Shown here: one piece after another, positions 5,513 through 6,000 of the stretch
Numbering within the stretch: the first letter of the stretch is position 1
Layout: every line of letters begins with the position of its first letter
NCBI GenBank assembly: GCA_010672185.1
Contig: JAAHHL010000475.1
Coordinates: 1-6,000 of the forward strand
From: Caldora sp. SIO3E6
GTDB lineage: Bacteria > Cyanobacteriota > Cyanobacteriia > Cyanobacteriales > Coleofasciculaceae
Length of the DNA stretch: 6,000 nt
Direction of reading: 5' to 3'
Translations under genes and position numbers: made by a program
Notes under the pieces: generated by a model
Database searches by the model: none
Told to the model about the DNA's origin: nothing
What the model saw: only the letters and a program-made list of their open reading frames with translations

Positions 5513-5616
5513 TTGTTATTTGTCATTTGTTGTTTGTTGTTTGTTGTTTGTTATTTGTTGTTTGTTGTTTGTTGTTTGTTGTTTGTTATTTGTTGTTTGT
5601 TATTTGTTGTTTGTAA
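5505..5616. repeat. TTTGTYR heptamer array, sixteen units (first half of a bipartite array)
   Basis: Sixteen uninterrupted 7-bp units, mostly TTTGTTG and TTTGTTA, with TTTGTCA at 5505-5511 and 5519-5525 and TTTGTAA at the end. The first unit overlaps the first codons of the permease gene (minus strand ATG ACA AAT AAC). It is the longest array in the window. Confidence 0.95.
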
Positions 5617-5639
5617 GCTAAGATGCGTCTGAGTTTATC

Positions 5640-5695
5640 AATAACCAATGACCAATGACCAATGACCAATGACTAATAACCAATGACCAATAACT
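5640..5695. repeat. AATGACC/AATAACC heptamer array, eight units (second half of a bipartite array)
   Basis: Eight 7-bp units (AATGACC, AATAACC, with AATGACT and AATAACT variants), preceded by TTTATC just as in the 4415 array. The reverse complement GGTCATT resembles TTTGTCA of the first half. The last unit overlaps the stop codon of apt (5694-5696). Confidence 0.92.
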
Positions 5696-6000
5696 AATAT
5701 TCAATCAAAGTCAATATTGGTACATCAGGCAACTTCTGGCGTCCTCCTAGCTCCCGTAGCTCAATGATAAAGCCGAAGCCTACCAGTTCACCGCCAATTT
5801 GTTGTACTAGCTTAGCTGTAGCTGCGGCAGTACCTCCTGTAGCCATTAAATCATCCACAATCAACACTCGACTGCCAGGTTCAAAAGCATCTTGATGCAT
5901 TTCCACCCGGTCTGTGCCATACTCCAATTGGTATTCAACCCCTTGTACTGCTGCTGGTAACTTGCCCGGTTTACGGACAGGGACAAACCCAGCTCCGAGA
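5694..6000 (-). CDS. apt: Adenine phosphoribosyltransferase, C-terminal part (gene runs off the window)
   Basis: APRT converts adenine and PRPP to AMP and pyrophosphate in purine salvage in the cytoplasm. The visible 101 residues, read from base 5999 down to the TAG at 5694-5696, are the C-terminal portion of the ~170-180-aa enzyme. They start LGAGFVPVRKPGKLPAAV, a family hallmark. EYGTDRVEMHQDAF follows, then the PRPP-binding loop VLIVDDLMATGGTAAA, and the end is a normal IIELRELGGR...LIEY tail. The frame is open to the window edge, so the 5' end lies beyond 6000; an apparent TTG at 5927 is an internal Leu codon, not a start. The gene is followed on the same strand by a repeat array and then the permease gene. 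APRT is favoured over other PRPP-loop enzymes by the KPGKLP segment. Confidence 0.95.
   Translation of the reverse strand, partial: LGAGFVPVRKPGKLPAAVQGVEYQLEYGTDRVEMHQDAFEPGSRVLIVDDLMATGGTAAATAKLVQQIGGELVGFGFIIELRELGGRQKLPDVPILTLIEY

Noticed and set aside
5505..5695. Possible CRISPR array
   Set aside because: Units are 7 bp and contiguous, with no spacers; these are simple tandem repeats.

Overview
The window looks like chromosomal DNA of a beta-cyanobacterium. It carries two neighbouring carboxysome genes, ccmM and ccmN. CcmM has a full gamma-carbonic-anhydrase domain plus three RbcS-like (SSUL) modules, and CcmN ends in a typical encapsulation peptide; both occur only in organisms with beta-carboxysomes. 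The intergenic DNA is filled with 7-, 8- and 9-bp tandem repeats of the STRR type known from filamentous cyanobacteria. A filamentous, repeat-rich lineage is therefore my best guess; the genus cannot be fixed from this sequence.

Layout. 1-95: degenerate CCTAACA-type repeats and a ribosome binding site. 96-1793 (+): ccmM. 1794-1974: spacer with a small heptamer repeat and its inverted copy. 1975-2697 (+): ccmN with an unusually long acidic linker. 2698-2908: spacer between convergent genes, with an octamer array and a second CCTAACA array. 2909-3490 (-): rhomboid-family intramembrane serine protease. 3491-4072: gene-free repeat island holding a pair of inverted ~100-bp elements, MITE-like inverted termini, a heptamer array and a nonamer array. 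4073-4360 (-): small protein of unknown function. 4361-4483: two-part heptamer array. 4484-5512 (-): DppB/OppB-type ABC transporter permease. 5513-5693: a second two-part heptamer array of the same design. 5694-6000 (-): 3' part of apt, running off the window.

CcmM and CcmN act together in carboxysome assembly. The SSUL modules gather Rubisco, the gamma-CA domain contacts CcmN and may supply CO2, and the C-terminal CcmN peptide recruits the CcmK shell. The four minus-strand genes have no obvious shared pathway. Their spacers are long and repeat-filled, so a tight operon is unlikely.

The genes belong to known families. The least explained material is the repeat architecture. The 3565-4061 island has inverted elements and five copies of a GACACASCTAAAATG motif. 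Two matching bipartite heptamer arrays supply, in the same register, the start codons of the two genes they precede. I found no convincing undescribed multi-gene system.
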